A stretch of 64,000 bases of DNA from an uncultured Oscillospiraceae bacterium (GTDB lineage: Bacteria; Bacillota; Clostridia; Oscillospirales; Oscillospiraceae), in the NCBI GenBank assembly GCA_947589225.1, contig CANQBC010000002.1, positions 1 to 64,000 of the forward strand. Direction: 5' to 3'. How positions within the stretch are numbered: the stretch's first letter is position 1; every line of letters begins with the position of its first letter. Under the pieces are notes generated by a model. The model saw only the letters and a program-made list of their open reading frames with translations. It had not been told where the DNA came from and searched no databases. Made by a program: the position numbers and the translations under genes. Below are positions 8,304 through 16,512 of the stretch, piece after piece.

Positions 8304-8603
8304 TTACCTCACTTCCCGGATGAGCCGGCTGGCCTCCGCGGACAATTCCGCCAGGCGGCTCACCAGAGACTTAAACTCCTGATAGCCGTCGTAGGAGCGG
8401 CCCAGCATGTAGTCGGCGGAGACCCCGTAATAGTCGCAGGCGCGCACCACAAAGTCCAGCCGCGGCTCCCGGAGGCCGTTCTCATAGTGGCTCAAAAGCG
8501 CCTGTGAGATGCCCAGATCCGCCGCGGCCTTCCGCTGGGAAATGCCCCGCTCGGCGCGCAGGGACGTAAGTATGTCCGGAAACTTAAGCTCCACACCCGT
8601 CAC
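8304..8603 (-). CDS. XRE-family transcriptional regulator
   Basis: This 99-aa protein has a Cro/C1-type helix-turn-helix in its first ~65 residues: LRAERGISQRKAAADLGISQALLSHYENGLREPRLDFVVRACDYYGVSADYMLGR. The C-terminal ~30 residues are a short helix that may dimerise. It starts one base after the dCMP deaminase stop, so the two are co-transcribed. The target is unknown. Confidence 0.85.
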   Translation of the reverse strand: MTGVELKFPDILTSLRAERGISQRKAAADLGISQALLSHYENGLREPRLDFVVRACDYYGVSADYMLGRSYDGYQEFKSLVSRLAELSAEASRLIREVR

Positions 8604-8604
8604 C

Positions 8605-9087
8605 TTAAAGCGTCATGTCAACGGAGTCGTCGTTGAATATCCAGTCGCGCACATCGGTGACCGTGTATGACCCGTCCCCGGTGCGGCAGACCACCCGGCG
8701 TATGCCCGCGTTGATGATGAAACGGCGGCACATGGAGCAGGGCGTAGTGTCGGTGAGAAGCTCCCCGGTCTTGGGGTTGCGGCCCGCAAGGTAGAGGGTG
8801 GAGCCCATGCAGTCCCGGCGGGAGGCGGAGATAATAGCGTTCTGTTCGGCGTGGACGGCCCGACACAGCTCATACCGCTCCCCGGAGGGGATGTTCAGGG
8901 TATCCCGCAGGCAGTGTCCCAGATCGGCGCAGTTTTTTCGGCCCCTGGGCGCGCCGTTGTAGCCGGTGGAAATGATCTCGTCATCCCGCACAATGATGGC
9001 CCCGTAGTGCCGGCGCATGCAGGTGGAGCGCTCCGCCACTGTCTCCGCTATGTCAAGATAGTAATTTGTCTTGTCTGTCCTGTCCAT
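8605..9087 (-). CDS. dCMP/cytidine deaminase family protein (ComEB-like)
   Basis: This 160-aa zinc deaminase has HAEQNAI (zinc His and catalytic Glu) and TPCSMCRR (two zinc cysteines), preceded by STGYNGAPRG and followed by a substrate-side region ending near VRDWIFND. The arrangement is that of dCMP deaminases, which make dUMP, the substrate of the ThyA found 3 kb away. ATG 9087 is chosen because GGGAGGG lies eight bases upstream; in-frame starts further upstream have no such site. It leads a two-gene transcript with the XRE regulator. Confidence 0.85.
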   Translation of the reverse strand: MDRTDKTNYYLDIAETVAERSTCMRRHYGAIIVRDDEIISTGYNGAPRGRKNCADLGHCLRDTLNIPSGERYELCRAVHAEQNAIISASRRDCMGSTLYLAGRNPKTGELLTDTTPCSMCRRFIINAGIRRVVCRTGDGSYTVTDVRDWIFNDDSVDMTL

Positions 9088-9199
9088 TTGAAATGCCCTC
9101 CCGATGGTTTTTTTCATGTTTACAGCTATTATAACAAATCGTATAGGAAGGTGCAAGCATTATTTAAGGCCGCGAAATCCAGTTTTCACAAAGTTTTTG

Positions 9200-9229
9200 T
9201 TGACAACCGAGGTAAGTATAAGGTAAAAT
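9200..9229 (+). promoter_or_regulatory. Promoter and long leader of the rpmH operon
   Basis: A perfect TTGACA at 9200-9205 is followed after 18 bases by TAAAAT at 9224-9229. About 190 bases of leader follow before rpmH, holding GC-rich inverted repeats such as CCCCGC/GCGGGG (9256-9284). The leader has no ORF I can support. I found no cluster of DnaA boxes, so I do not call an origin. Confidence 0.6.
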
Positions 9230-9427
9230 ATAAATCCCTGTGGACAGATCCGCATGGGGCCCCGCAAAATAGGACATTTCGCGGGGAAGCCAAAACAGAT
9301 TCGGCGCGTTTGACTTCGCGCCAACGCGGAGGCGGGTGATCGCGGCTTCCGCGCCGGCCATGCTACTGCTTCGGGCCTTCCGCCCGATGTCGAGTATAAA
9401 ACACAATTGTTATGGAGGTGTATCCGC

Positions 9428-9562
9428 ATGAAGAGGACCTATCAACCCAAGAAGCTTCACCGCTCCAAAGAGCACGGCTTCCGCAAGAGAATGGCTACCG
9501 CCAACGGCCGCAAGGTTTTGGCCCGCCGCCGCGCAAAGGGTCGCGAGAGACTGACCCACTGA
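9428..9562 (+). CDS. rpmH: 50S ribosomal protein L34
   Basis: This 44-residue protein begins [20 protein letters not shown] and ends [12 protein letters not shown], the standard L34 pattern. A GGAGGTG ribosome site lies just upstream. It heads the conserved rpmH-rnpA-yidD-yidC-jag order. In many relatives dnaA lies divergently upstream; here a dCMP deaminase does. Confidence 0.97.
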   Translation: MKRTYQPKKLHRSKEHGFRKRMATANGRKVLARRRAKGRERLTH

Positions 9563-9652
9563 TGAAGGCATGCGTGCGGTATCTTCAAATAACGGTTTTT
9601 TAAGGGCGGGAAACCTCGCCCTTAAGTGTGTTTACTTAAGAAGGGTGGAGCA

Positions 9653-9988
9653 ATGGAATTTTCCGCGTCTCTGAAGGAAAATTTTGAGTTTCGCCGCCTT
9701 TACTCCAAGGGGAAAAGCGCGGTGGGACCCGACATTGTCCTCTACGCCCGGAAAAGGGAGCGCGACACAAACCGTGTGGGCATCACCGTCAGCGCGAAGC
9801 TTGCCAAGGCGGTGCGAAGAAACAAGGTGCGCCGGAGACTCCGGGAGATCTACCGTCTCAACGAGCGGCGGCTCCGCCGCGGCGTCGACCTTGTGATCGT
9901 CGTCCGGGGCCGCGGCGTTTTGGCGCCCTACCGGGTTCTGGAGCGGGAATTCCTGTCCCTGGCGGGGAAGCTGGGGCTGCTGCGATGA
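9653..9988 (+). CDS. rnpA: Ribonuclease P protein component
   Basis: This 111-aa basic protein assists the catalytic RNA of RNase P in maturing tRNA 5' ends. It contains [28 protein letters not shown], which includes the RNR-type RNA-binding motif. ATG 9653 follows a GGTGGAG site; an in-frame TTG further upstream is less likely. It overlaps yidD by four bases. Confidence 0.95.
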   Translation: MEFSASLKENFEFRRLYSKGKSAVGPDIVLYARKRERDTNRVGITVSAKLAKAVRRNKVRRRLREIYRLNERRLRRGVDLVIVVRGRGVLAPYRVLEREFLSLAGKLGLLR

Positions 9989-10197
9989 AAAAGATCCTTC
10001 TCTTTCTCATCCGGCTCTATCAAAAGGGCATTTCCCCCGCCCATCCCCCCTGCTGCCGGTTCTACCCCACCTGCTCGGCGTACGCGGCCCAGGCCATTGA
10101 AAAGTACGGCGCTTTCAAGGGCGGGTGGCTGGCCGTCAAGAGGATACTGCGCTGCAACCCCTTCAACAAGTCGGATCCCTATGACCCCGTACCCTGA
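9985..10197 (+). CDS. yidD: Membrane protein insertion efficiency factor YidD
   Basis: This 70-aa protein has the DUF37/YidD signature: [31 protein letters not shown] and KRILRCNPF. The family supports YidC-dependent insertion at the membrane. The start overlaps the rnpA stop. Confidence 0.95.
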   Translation: MKKILLFLIRLYQKGISPAHPPCCRFYPTCSAYAAQAIEKYGAFKGGWLAVKRILRCNPFNKSDPYDPVP

Positions 10198-10232
10198 CAG
10201 ACGCAGGATCTACAACCGATCGGAGTGAACAA

Positions 10233-11579
10233 ATGGATACAATAGCAAGGCCCTTTGGCCTACTTCTGATGTTCCTCTACAACATCACACACAACTACCT
10301 CTTCGCCATTGTGCTCTTCACCATTATCGTGAAGCTCATTTTGATGCCTTTCCAGATGAAGAGCAAAAAGGGCATGATGCGCCAGCAGCTTCTGAACCCC
10401 GAGATCCAGGAGATCCAGAAGAAGCACGCTGGCAATCAGCAGAAGATGAGCGCGGAGATGCAGCGGGTCTACCGGGAGGCGGGGGTCAGTCCCATGTCCG
10501 GGTGCCTGTGGTCCCTGCTGCCCTTCCCCATCCTCATCGCCCTCTACCAGGCCATCCGCAAGCCCCTGACCGTCATGATGGGCGTGCCCAAGGCGCTTTT
10601 GGAGGTCAGCAGGAGCGGCGAGGCCGTGGGCGATCTGGCGAAGAAGCTGGTGGAGGTGGCGCAGGCCCACGGGCTCGACTTCACCGCCAGCCAGCTGCTC
10701 CAGACCCAGATTGGCGCCACAAAGATCATTAACGACTACTTCAGCGAGTTTGCGGGCATTTCAGACAAACTCAGGCCCATGGACTTCACCGTCTTTGGCT
10801 TGGATCTGTCCTCGGTGCCAAACTTCAGGATCTGGACCTTCGACTTTTCGTCCTTCAAGGCGCTCTGGCCCATGCTGGGGCTGTTTCTCATCCCCGTCAT
10901 CACCGCCTTCTTCCAGTGGCTGTCCACCAGGATCGCCACAAAGCTTCAGCAGAATATGCCCGGCGTCGACAAGGAGCAGCTTGAAAAGCAGTCCAACTCC
11001 ATGATGATGCTCCTTCTGGGCCCCGTCATGTCCCTGTGGTTTGCCTTTATCCTCCCCGCCGCCATGGGCGTCTACTGGATGGTCAACGCGCTGTTCAGTA
11101 TACTTGTGGACGTGTTCCTCACCAAGCTCTACGAAAAGACTATGCTGGCCGATTTTGCCGAGGCCGAGGCCAAACGCAAGGCCAGGGAGGAGGAGCTTGA
11201 GGCAAAGCGGGCGGAGGCGGAGAAGCGCCGCGCCGAGAGCGCCAATCTCCAGACCGACAACACCTCAAAAAAGAAACAGCAGCAGAAGAAAAAGCAGGAG
11301 GCCGCGGATCGCGCCCTGGAGTATCAACGCACCATGAATCCCGACGCCGGGGAGAAGTATAACCCCAGCCGTGTGGGATCCCGCCCCTACGCCAGAGGCC
11401 GCGGATACGACCCGGACAGATACTCCTACAACGGCATTGACGGCGCCACAGCCGACACCTCCTCCATTGACGAGGGTATCAGCGAGGAGATGGAGGCAAG
11501 GCTCGCCAGGGCCGCCCTTCCCGAGGAGACGAACACCGATACACCCGGCGAGACCGCCAAAGACGGCGGCGCCGAATAA
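10233..11579 (+). CDS. yidC: Membrane protein insertase YidC/OxaI
   Basis: This 448-aa insertase lacks the large periplasmic domain of Gram-negative YidC and starts directly with a transmembrane segment, as in Gram-positives. The core includes IIVKLILMPFQMKSKKGMMR, MSGCLWSLLPFPILIALYQAIR and a late AAMGVYWMVNALFSI helix. Between about residues 115 and 210 there is an extracytoplasmic stretch longer than in Bacillus SpoIIIJ. The last ~120 residues form a charged coiled coil and tail (AEAEAKRKAREEELEAKRAE and onward) that would contact ribosomes in the cytoplasm. The tail is unusually long. Jag follows directly. Confidence 0.93.
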   Translation: MDTIARPFGLLLMFLYNITHNYLFAIVLFTIIVKLILMPFQMKSKKGMMRQQLLNPEIQEIQKKHAGNQQKMSAEMQRVYREAGVSPMSGCLWSLLPFPILIALYQAIRKPLTVMMGVPKALLEVSRSGEAVGDLAKKLVEVAQAHGLDFTASQLLQTQIGATKIINDYFSEFAGISDKLRPMDFTVFGLDLSSVPNFRIWTFDFSSFKALWPMLGLFLIPVITAFFQWLSTRIATKLQQNMPGVDKEQLEKQSNSMMMLLLGPVMSLWFAFILPAAMGVYWMVNALFSILVDVFLTKLYEKTMLADFAEAEAKRKAREEELEAKRAEAEKRRAESANLQTDNTSKKKQQQKKKQEAADRALEYQRTMNPDAGEKYNPSRVGSRPYARGRGYDPDRYSYNGIDGATADTSSIDEGISEEMEARLARAALPEETNTDTPGETAKDGGAE

Positions 11580-11591
11580 GGAGAACGATCT

Positions 11592-12500
11592 ATGACAAAA
11601 TCAATCGAGACAACCGGCCGCACCGAGGATGACGCCATTGCCGCCGCCCTCCGGCAGCTTAACAAGAGCCGCGACGACGTCTCAGTCGTGGTGCTTGAAC
11701 GGGCCAAGTCCGGCTTTCTCGGCTTTGGAGCTTCCCCCGCCAAGGTTCGTGTAAGCTGGGAGGAACCCGATCCCGAACCCGAACCCGTCCCCAAGGCCGT
11801 AAAGCCCGCGCCAGAGCGCAAGCCCGCCGCCCAGCGCAAACCCACCGTCCCCGCCACCGGCGAGGAGGTTGACCGTGTCCGCGACTTTCTTTCCGGCCTT
11901 TTTGAGCGCATGGGCGTGGAGGCCGAGGCCGATGTATCCATCGACCCCGAAACCGGCACCATCTGCGTTGAGCTCACCGGCGAACACGTCGGCGCACTCA
12001 TTGGCCGCAGGGGCGAGACGCTGGACGCTATTCAGCATCTGACAAACTACGTCATTAACTCAGGCTCAGACGAGCACACAAGGGTCAACATCGACGCGGA
12101 AAACTACCGCGCCAAGCGGGCTGACGCCCTCACCGGCCTTGCCAGAAAGACAGCCGCCCGCGTGGTGCGCTACCGCCGCAACCAGACTCTGGAGCCCATG
12201 AACGCCTATGAGCGCCATGTCATCCACACCGCGCTTCAGGACTATGAGGGCGTCACCACCTACTCCACCGGCACCGAGCCCCAGCGGCGCGTGGTCGTGG
12301 CCTACGACCCCGCTACCGCCCCCAGGGACGCCGGCTACACTCCCCGCAGGGAGGACAGGCCCCGCCGCGACGACCGCCGCGACAGCCGCCCCTCCCACCG
12401 CTCCGGCGACCGTTATTCATCCCGCCCTTCCTACCCGTCCGGCGCCGCGCCGGCCCCCGAAAAGCCGCCGGTGGACAAGACGGTGAAGGAGTGGAGCTGA
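11592..12500 (+). CDS. jag: RNA-binding protein Jag/KhpB (SpoIIIJ-associated)
   Basis: This 302-aa protein has the Jag-N domain (first ~50 residues, ending AKSGFLGFGASPAKV), a KH-like domain containing ALIGRRGETLDAIQHL and an R3H domain with NAYERHVIHTALQDYEGVTT. A ~60-residue Arg/Asp/Pro/Ser-rich tail follows (PRREDRPRRDDRRDSR), longer than in most Jag proteins and probably disordered and RNA-binding. In related bacteria KhpB acts with KhpA on cell elongation. It sits directly after yidC; mnmE, often next, is absent and acpP follows. Confidence 0.93.
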   Translation: MTKSIETTGRTEDDAIAAALRQLNKSRDDVSVVVLERAKSGFLGFGASPAKVRVSWEEPDPEPEPVPKAVKPAPERKPAAQRKPTVPATGEEVDRVRDFLSGLFERMGVEAEADVSIDPETGTICVELTGEHVGALIGRRGETLDAIQHLTNYVINSGSDEHTRVNIDAENYRAKRADALTGLARKTAARVVRYRRNQTLEPMNAYERHVIHTALQDYEGVTTYSTGTEPQRRVVVAYDPATAPRDAGYTPRREDRPRRDDRRDSRPSHRSGDRYSSRPSYPSGAAPAPEKPPVDKTVKEWS

Positions 12501-12640
12501 CGTCGTCGCAAATGCCGCGTTATTCGCCTTGAGGCGCATGCCCTTGGCATCTGCCTCAAGGCTCGCACGCCGGCTTCGCCCCTCCTTTCCGATTGCGACC
12601 CGCTTCGCCGGACTCACGATCGGGTTTAAAGAGGTTTTGA
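12501..12640 (+). promoter_or_regulatory. Structured intercistronic region between jag and acpP
   Basis: A nested structure is visible: GTCGCAA (12505-12511) pairs with TTGCGAC (12593-12599), enclosing a stem CTTGAGGC/GCCTCAAG with an inner ATGCC/GGCAT. On the minus strand the motif ATGCCAAGGGCATGCG resembles part of the multi-hairpin element at 20440-20460. It could be a terminator, an acpP leader or a fourth, shortened repeat copy. Confidence 0.45.
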
Positions 12641-12667
12641 TTTGAATTTGTGATTGGAGGCATTAAC

Positions 12668-12895
12668 ATGTTTGAAGAAATCCGCGATATTATGGTCAGC
12701 ACTCTTGACGTGGACGAGGAGAAGATCTCCGAGACCACCAATCTGCGCACGGATCTGGACATTGATTCCCTGGATCTGGTGGAGTTTGTCTCCGAGGTGG
12801 AGGATCACTTCGGGGTCATGATCCCCCAGGATTCCCTGGAGGGTATCCAGACCGTCGGCGACTTCGCCGAGCTTGTGGAGAAGCTGAATAAATAA
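12668..12895 (+). CDS. acpP: Acyl carrier protein
   Basis: This 75-aa acidic protein carries growing fatty acyl chains. The phosphopantetheine serine lies in DLDIDSLDLVEFV, the classic DSL motif. ATG 12668 follows GGAGG by seven bases. It stands alone between jag and a bidirectional terminator rather than in a fab cluster, though the size and motif are canonical. Confidence 0.95.
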   Translation: MFEEIRDIMVSTLDVDEEKISETTNLRTDLDIDSLDLVEFVSEVEDHFGVMIPQDSLEGIQTVGDFAELVEKLNK

Positions 12896-12914
12896 GAGCT
12901 TCCTCAGCCGCGGT

Positions 12915-13084
12915 TCCCGGTAAAGACTCTCCTTAACTCAAAGCCTTCCTTTCGCGCCGGATTTATTCGCGCCACGCTTTGTCAAACGGCTCGGAAATAC
13001 ATACATTTCCCGCGCCGTTTTCCTCGCCTGAAACGAAAAATCCTCGCCGCTCGGGGAGAAGCTTTTGAATTGAGATTCGTATTA
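12915..13084 (-). repeat. Dispersed repeat with imperfect terminal inverted repeats, copy 1
   Basis: Read on the minus strand this begins ACGAATCTCAATTCAAAAG and continues through GAGCGGCGAGGATTTTTCG and AGGCGAGGAAAACGGCGCGG to an end resembling the reverse complement of its start (AGGCTTTGAGTTAAGG). A longer copy lies in the opposite orientation at 29638-29885. There is no convincing coding potential. The left edge is approximate. Confidence 0.65.
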
Positions 13085-13130
13085 AAAGGCAAACACCCCC
13101 GCGCCGGAAGGCGCGGGGGTGTTTGCCTTT
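13085..13130. terminator. Bidirectional terminator between acpP and the CBS gene
   Basis: A perfect 21-pair stem beginning AAAGGCAAACACCCCCGCGCC has a GGAA loop, with A- and T-rich flanks on both sides. It is placed to end acpP transcripts and the convergent CBS-protein transcript. Confidence 0.9.
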
Positions 13131-13134
13131 TCCT

Positions 13135-13566
13135 TTAATCCTCCGAAAACTCCCCGTCCATGGGCGGGAGCTTCCGGCCGGCAAGCTCGGCAATTATCAT
13201 GCGCCGTGTGACGATCCCGCACAGAGCGCCCCGGTCGTCCACAATGGGGACGAAATTCTGCTGCAGCGCCGCGTCGATGATCTCATCCTCGGCGGCGGTT
13301 ATCGAAATCGGCGGGCAGAAATCCCGGCGCATTATCTCCCCCACCGTACGGCGTTCGTCCTCCCGGGATTCATGATGGCCCTGAATGACGAAGTATCTGA
13401 GGAAGTCCCGGTCGTTGACGCATCCCAAAAACCTCCCCTCCCCGTCCAGCACGGGTATGGCGGTGTAGCCGTGGCGGCGCATGACCTCCACCCCCTGCCG
13501 CACCGTGGAATCGGAGTTCAGGCACACGGTCAGCGCTTTCGGCACCATTATTTTCGCTATGTTCAT
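13135..13566 (-). CDS. CBS-pair domain protein
   Basis: This 143-aa protein consists almost wholly of two CBS motifs: IMVPKALTVCLNSDSTVRQGVEVMRRHGYTAIPVLD with GCVNDRDFLRYF, then IMRRDFCPPISITAAEDEIIDAAL with FVPIVDDRGALCGIVTRR. Such Bateman modules bind adenine nucleotides and act as energy or redox sensors. No attached enzymatic domain is present, and the partner is not evident from the neighbours. Confidence 0.85.
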   Translation of the reverse strand: MNIAKIMVPKALTVCLNSDSTVRQGVEVMRRHGYTAIPVLDGEGRFLGCVNDRDFLRYFVIQGHHESREDERRTVGEIMRRDFCPPISITAAEDEIIDAALQQNFVPIVDDRGALCGIVTRRMIIAELAGRKLPPMDGEFSED

Positions 13567-13686
13567 ACTGCGGCCTCCAAATACCGTTGTTCTTGTTTTT
13601 TATTTAACCACACATTTGTTAAAAGAGAATTAATTTCCCATGGAATTTACAAATTGTTTAAAACCCGCGCACTTTTACGATTCCTG

Positions 13687-13715
13687 TTGCGAAAACTCCG
13701 CGCGTGTATTAAAAT
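13687..13715 (+). promoter_or_regulatory. Putative promoter of mnmG
   Basis: TTGCGA is followed after 17 bases by TAAAAT, 27 bases before the mnmG start, with a GAGGTGAT ribosome site between. Confidence 0.55.
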
Positions 13716-13741
13716 ATATCTGAATACGAGGTGATACTACC

Positions 13742-15604
13742 ATGGAATACGCAGCCGGAGCCTGTGATGTAGCCGTCATCGGCGCGGGCCACGCCGGGAT
13801 CGAGGCCGCCCTCGCCGCGGCGAGACTCGGGTGTGAGACGGCGATCTTCACCATGAATTTGGACGCCGTTGGCAATATGCCCTGCAACCCGGCCATCGGA
13901 GGCACGGCGAAGGGCCACCTGGTGCGGGAGCTCTCCTGCCTCGGCGGACAGATGCCCGCGACGGCGGACAGGGCGTGCATACAGTTCCGCATGCTGAATC
14001 TGAGCAAGGGTCCTGCCGTCTGGTCGCTGCGGGCCCAGGCGGACCGGCGGGAGTACCAGAAGCTCATGAAGGGCGTGCTGGAGCGCCAGGAGCGTCTGCG
14101 TCTCGTCCAGGCGGAGATCGTGGAGATCCGGACGGAGGGCGGGTCTGTCAGCGCCGTCGTCACCCGCTCCGGCGCCGTGTGGAAATGCCGCGCCGCCGTG
14201 GTCTGCACCGGCACATACCTCGCCGGGCGCACCGTCGTGGGGGACGTCACCGAGGAGAGCGGCCCGGACGGCATGCACGCCTCCGGCCCCCTCGCCGGAT
14301 GTCTGCGCGCCCTCGGCCTTTCTCTCCGGCGCTTCAAAACCGGCACACCGCCCAGAGTCAACGCCCGCAGCGTGGACTTTTCCAAAATGGAGCTCCAGCC
14401 CGGGGACGCCAGCCCGGAGCCCTTCACCTTTGACGCCGTGGCCGTCCCCGAAAATCGGGCCGTCTGCTGGCTTACCTGGACAAACGAGCGCACCCACGAG
14501 ATCATCCGCCGAAATCTCCACCGCTCCCCCCTGTACAGCGGTGTCATCGACGGCGTCGGCCCCCGCTACTGCCCCTCCATCGAGACGAAGATCGTCACAT
14601 TCCCGGAAAAGACCCGCCACCAGCTCTTTGTGGAGCCCATGGGCCTGGGCACCGGGGAGCTCTATCTGCAGGGTCTTTCGTCCTCGCTTCCCGAGGACGT
14701 GCAAATCGAAATGGTACACTCCATCGCGGGGCTTGAAAAAGCGGAGATCCAGCGCTACGCCTACGCCATCGAGTACGACTGCGTGGATCCCACCGAGCTT
14801 GCGCCTACGCTGGAGGTTCGCGAGATCCCCGGCCTTTATGGGGCCGGGCAGTTCAACGGCAGCTCCGGCTACGAGGAGGCGGCGGCGCAGGGCTTTGTGG
14901 CCGGCGTCAACGCCGCTTTGAAAATACGGGGCCGGGAGCCGCTGATCCTCGACCGCGCCGGCAGCTACATCGGCACCCTCATTGACGACCTGGTGACCCG
15001 GGGCACCAATGAGCCCTACCGGATGATGACCTCCCGCTCCGAGTACCGGCTTTACCTGCGACAGGACAACGCGGATATACGCCTGTGCGGTATCGGCCAT
15101 GACCTGGGGCTCGTATCCGAGGAGCGGTACCGGCGGGTCTTGGACAAATATGAAAATGTAAAGCGCGAGACGGCCAGGCTCGAGGCCACTTTTGCCCCGC
15201 CGTCGCAGGAGCTTAACGCGTTTCTGACCGAACACGGCCAGCCAACCGTGACCACGGGCGTCAGCCTGGCCTCCCTCATCCGGCGCCCCCAGCTCACCTA
15301 CGACTCCACCGCCCCCTTTGATCCCAGCCGCCCGGATCTGCCCCGCGCCGTCCGCATGGAGGCGGAGATCGAGCTTAAATACGCCGGGTACATCGAAAAG
15401 CAGATGCGGCAGATAAAGGAGTTCCGCCGCCTGGAGGAAAAAAAGCTCCCCCCGGACATGGACTACAACTCCATTCAGGGCCTTCGCCTGGAGGCCCGCC
15501 AGAAACTCACTCAGCTCCGCCCGGACAACCTGGGGCAGGCCGGACGCATCTCCGGCGTTTCCCCAGCAGACGTGGCGGCTCTGATGGTCTATCTGAGCCG
15601 GTAG
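13742..15604 (+). CDS. mnmG: tRNA U34 carboxymethylaminomethyl modification enzyme MnmG (GidA)
   Basis: This 620-aa FAD protein, with MnmE, modifies the wobble uridine of several tRNAs. The FAD-binding start is VAVIGAGHAGIEAALAAARLG, followed by NMPCNPAIGGTAKGHLVRE, GTYLAGRT, LGLSLRRFKTGTPPRV and the late GLYGAGQFNGSSGYEEAAAQG. Length and motifs are normal. MnmE, its obligate partner and usual upstream neighbour, is not encoded in the window. GAGGTGAT stands before the ATG. Confidence 0.96.
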   Translation: MEYAAGACDVAVIGAGHAGIEAALAAARLGCETAIFTMNLDAVGNMPCNPAIGGTAKGHLVRELSCLGGQMPATADRACIQFRMLNLSKGPAVWSLRAQADRREYQKLMKGVLERQERLRLVQAEIVEIRTEGGSVSAVVTRSGAVWKCRAAVVCTGTYLAGRTVVGDVTEESGPDGMHASGPLAGCLRALGLSLRRFKTGTPPRVNARSVDFSKMELQPGDASPEPFTFDAVAVPENRAVCWLTWTNERTHEIIRRNLHRSPLYSGVIDGVGPRYCPSIETKIVTFPEKTRHQLFVEPMGLGTGELYLQGLSSSLPEDVQIEMVHSIAGLEKAEIQRYAYAIEYDCVDPTELAPTLEVREIPGLYGAGQFNGSSGYEEAAAQGFVAGVNAALKIRGREPLILDRAGSYIGTLIDDLVTRGTNEPYRMMTSRSEYRLYLRQDNADIRLCGIGHDLGLVSEERYRRVLDKYENVKRETARLEATFAPPSQELNAFLTEHGQPTVTTGVSLASLIRRPQLTYDSTAPFDPSRPDLPRAVRMEAEIELKYAGYIEKQMRQIKEFRRLEEKKLPPDMDYNSIQGLRLEARQKLTQLRPDNLGQAGRISGVSPADVAALMVYLSR

Positions 15605-15663
15605 CGAAGGCCAAAGCCCCGCGTCTATAAACACGCATTACTGCGAAACGAGGAGGAATACGT

Positions 15664-16410
15664 ATGACAAAATCCATCATCCTTGCGGCGGGTAAGGGTA
15701 CGCGCCTTGCCGAGGCCGGCATCGACCTTCCCAAGGCCATGCGTCTCGCCCTGGGTAAACCCCTGCTGGGCTGGGTCCTTGACGCCCTGCCCACGGGGAA
15801 GAACGACACGGTCATCGTGGTGGGCTACAAAAAGGAGTATATTCTCCGGGCGTTCCCGGACTACGCCCACGCCGAGCAGACGGAGCAGCTGGGCACCGGA
15901 CATGCCGTGATGTGCGCCGTGCCGGCCCTGGGGGACTACGACGGGGACGTGCTCGTCTGCTGCGGCGATATGCCCCTGGTGCGCCCGGAGACGTACGCCG
16001 CGCTGGTGGAGGAGCACAAAAAAAGCGGCGCCGTCTGCACCGTCCTCTCCGGCGTCTCCGGCGAACCTTTACCCTTCGGGCGCGTCCTCCGGGATAAAAA
16101 CGGCGGTTTTGACCGGATCGTGGAGGATCGGGACTGCACCCCGGAGGAGAAAAAATGCCGGGAGCTCAACTCCGGCATCCTCGCGGTAGATTTCAAGAAA
16201 ATGGTCTCCGCCCTCTCCGCGCTTCGCACCGACAACGCCCAGGGGGAGTACTACCTCACCGACCTCCCCCGGATCCTGAAGGATCGGGGCGAGAAGGTTC
16301 GCGTCTGCGTCCGGAACATGGGCGAGGAGCTCATCGGCGTCAACACCCCCGCCCAGCTTGCCCAGGTGGAGGGGATTCTGCGCTCACGCGAGGCCGCGGA
16401 CGCGGGGTAA
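15664..16410 (+). CDS. NTP transferase, GlmU N-terminal domain-like
   Basis: This 248-aa protein starts SIILAAGKGTRLAEAGIDLPKAM, the nucleotide-sugar pyrophosphorylase signature, and continues with EQLGTGHAVMCAVP, VCCGDMPLVRP, ELNSGILAVD and QGEYYLTDLPRIL. These match the uridylyltransferase half of GlmU, which makes UDP-GlcNAc. The left-handed beta-helix acetyltransferase half (about 200 residues) is missing, so it cannot acetylate GlcN-1-P. A strong AGGAGG ribosome site precedes it, 59 bases after mnmG. It may be a single-function UDP-GlcNAc pyrophosphorylase. Confidence 0.8.
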   Translation: MTKSIILAAGKGTRLAEAGIDLPKAMRLALGKPLLGWVLDALPTGKNDTVIVVGYKKEYILRAFPDYAHAEQTEQLGTGHAVMCAVPALGDYDGDVLVCCGDMPLVRPETYAALVEEHKKSGAVCTVLSGVSGEPLPFGRVLRDKNGGFDRIVEDRDCTPEEKKCRELNSGILAVDFKKMVSALSALRTDNAQGEYYLTDLPRILKDRGEKVRVCVRNMGEELIGVNTPAQLAQVEGILRSREAADAG

Positions 16411-16512
16411 CGGCCCCGCCTTTGAACGGCAATGGTTTCGAGCCGATTTTTCAGAACATGGACGCGACCCGCTCCTTTATGAGCCGCATATTCTTGAGAG
16501 GGGATAAATACT

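Noticed and set aside
9088..9427. Possible replication origin next to rpmH
   Set aside because: Only isolated, imperfect DnaA-box-like words such as CTGTGGACA were found, and neither dnaA nor dnaN is adjacent.
12915..13084. Insertion sequence
   Set aside because: No transposase gene or remnant is present; size and ends fit only a non-autonomous repeat.
13709..15634. 641-codon minus-strand frame opposite mnmG
   Set aside because: mnmG is unmistakable on the plus strand; the opposite frame is a composition artefact.
15664..16410. Complete GlmU
   Set aside because: The acetyltransferase beta-helix repeats are absent and the frame stops cleanly at 248 codons.
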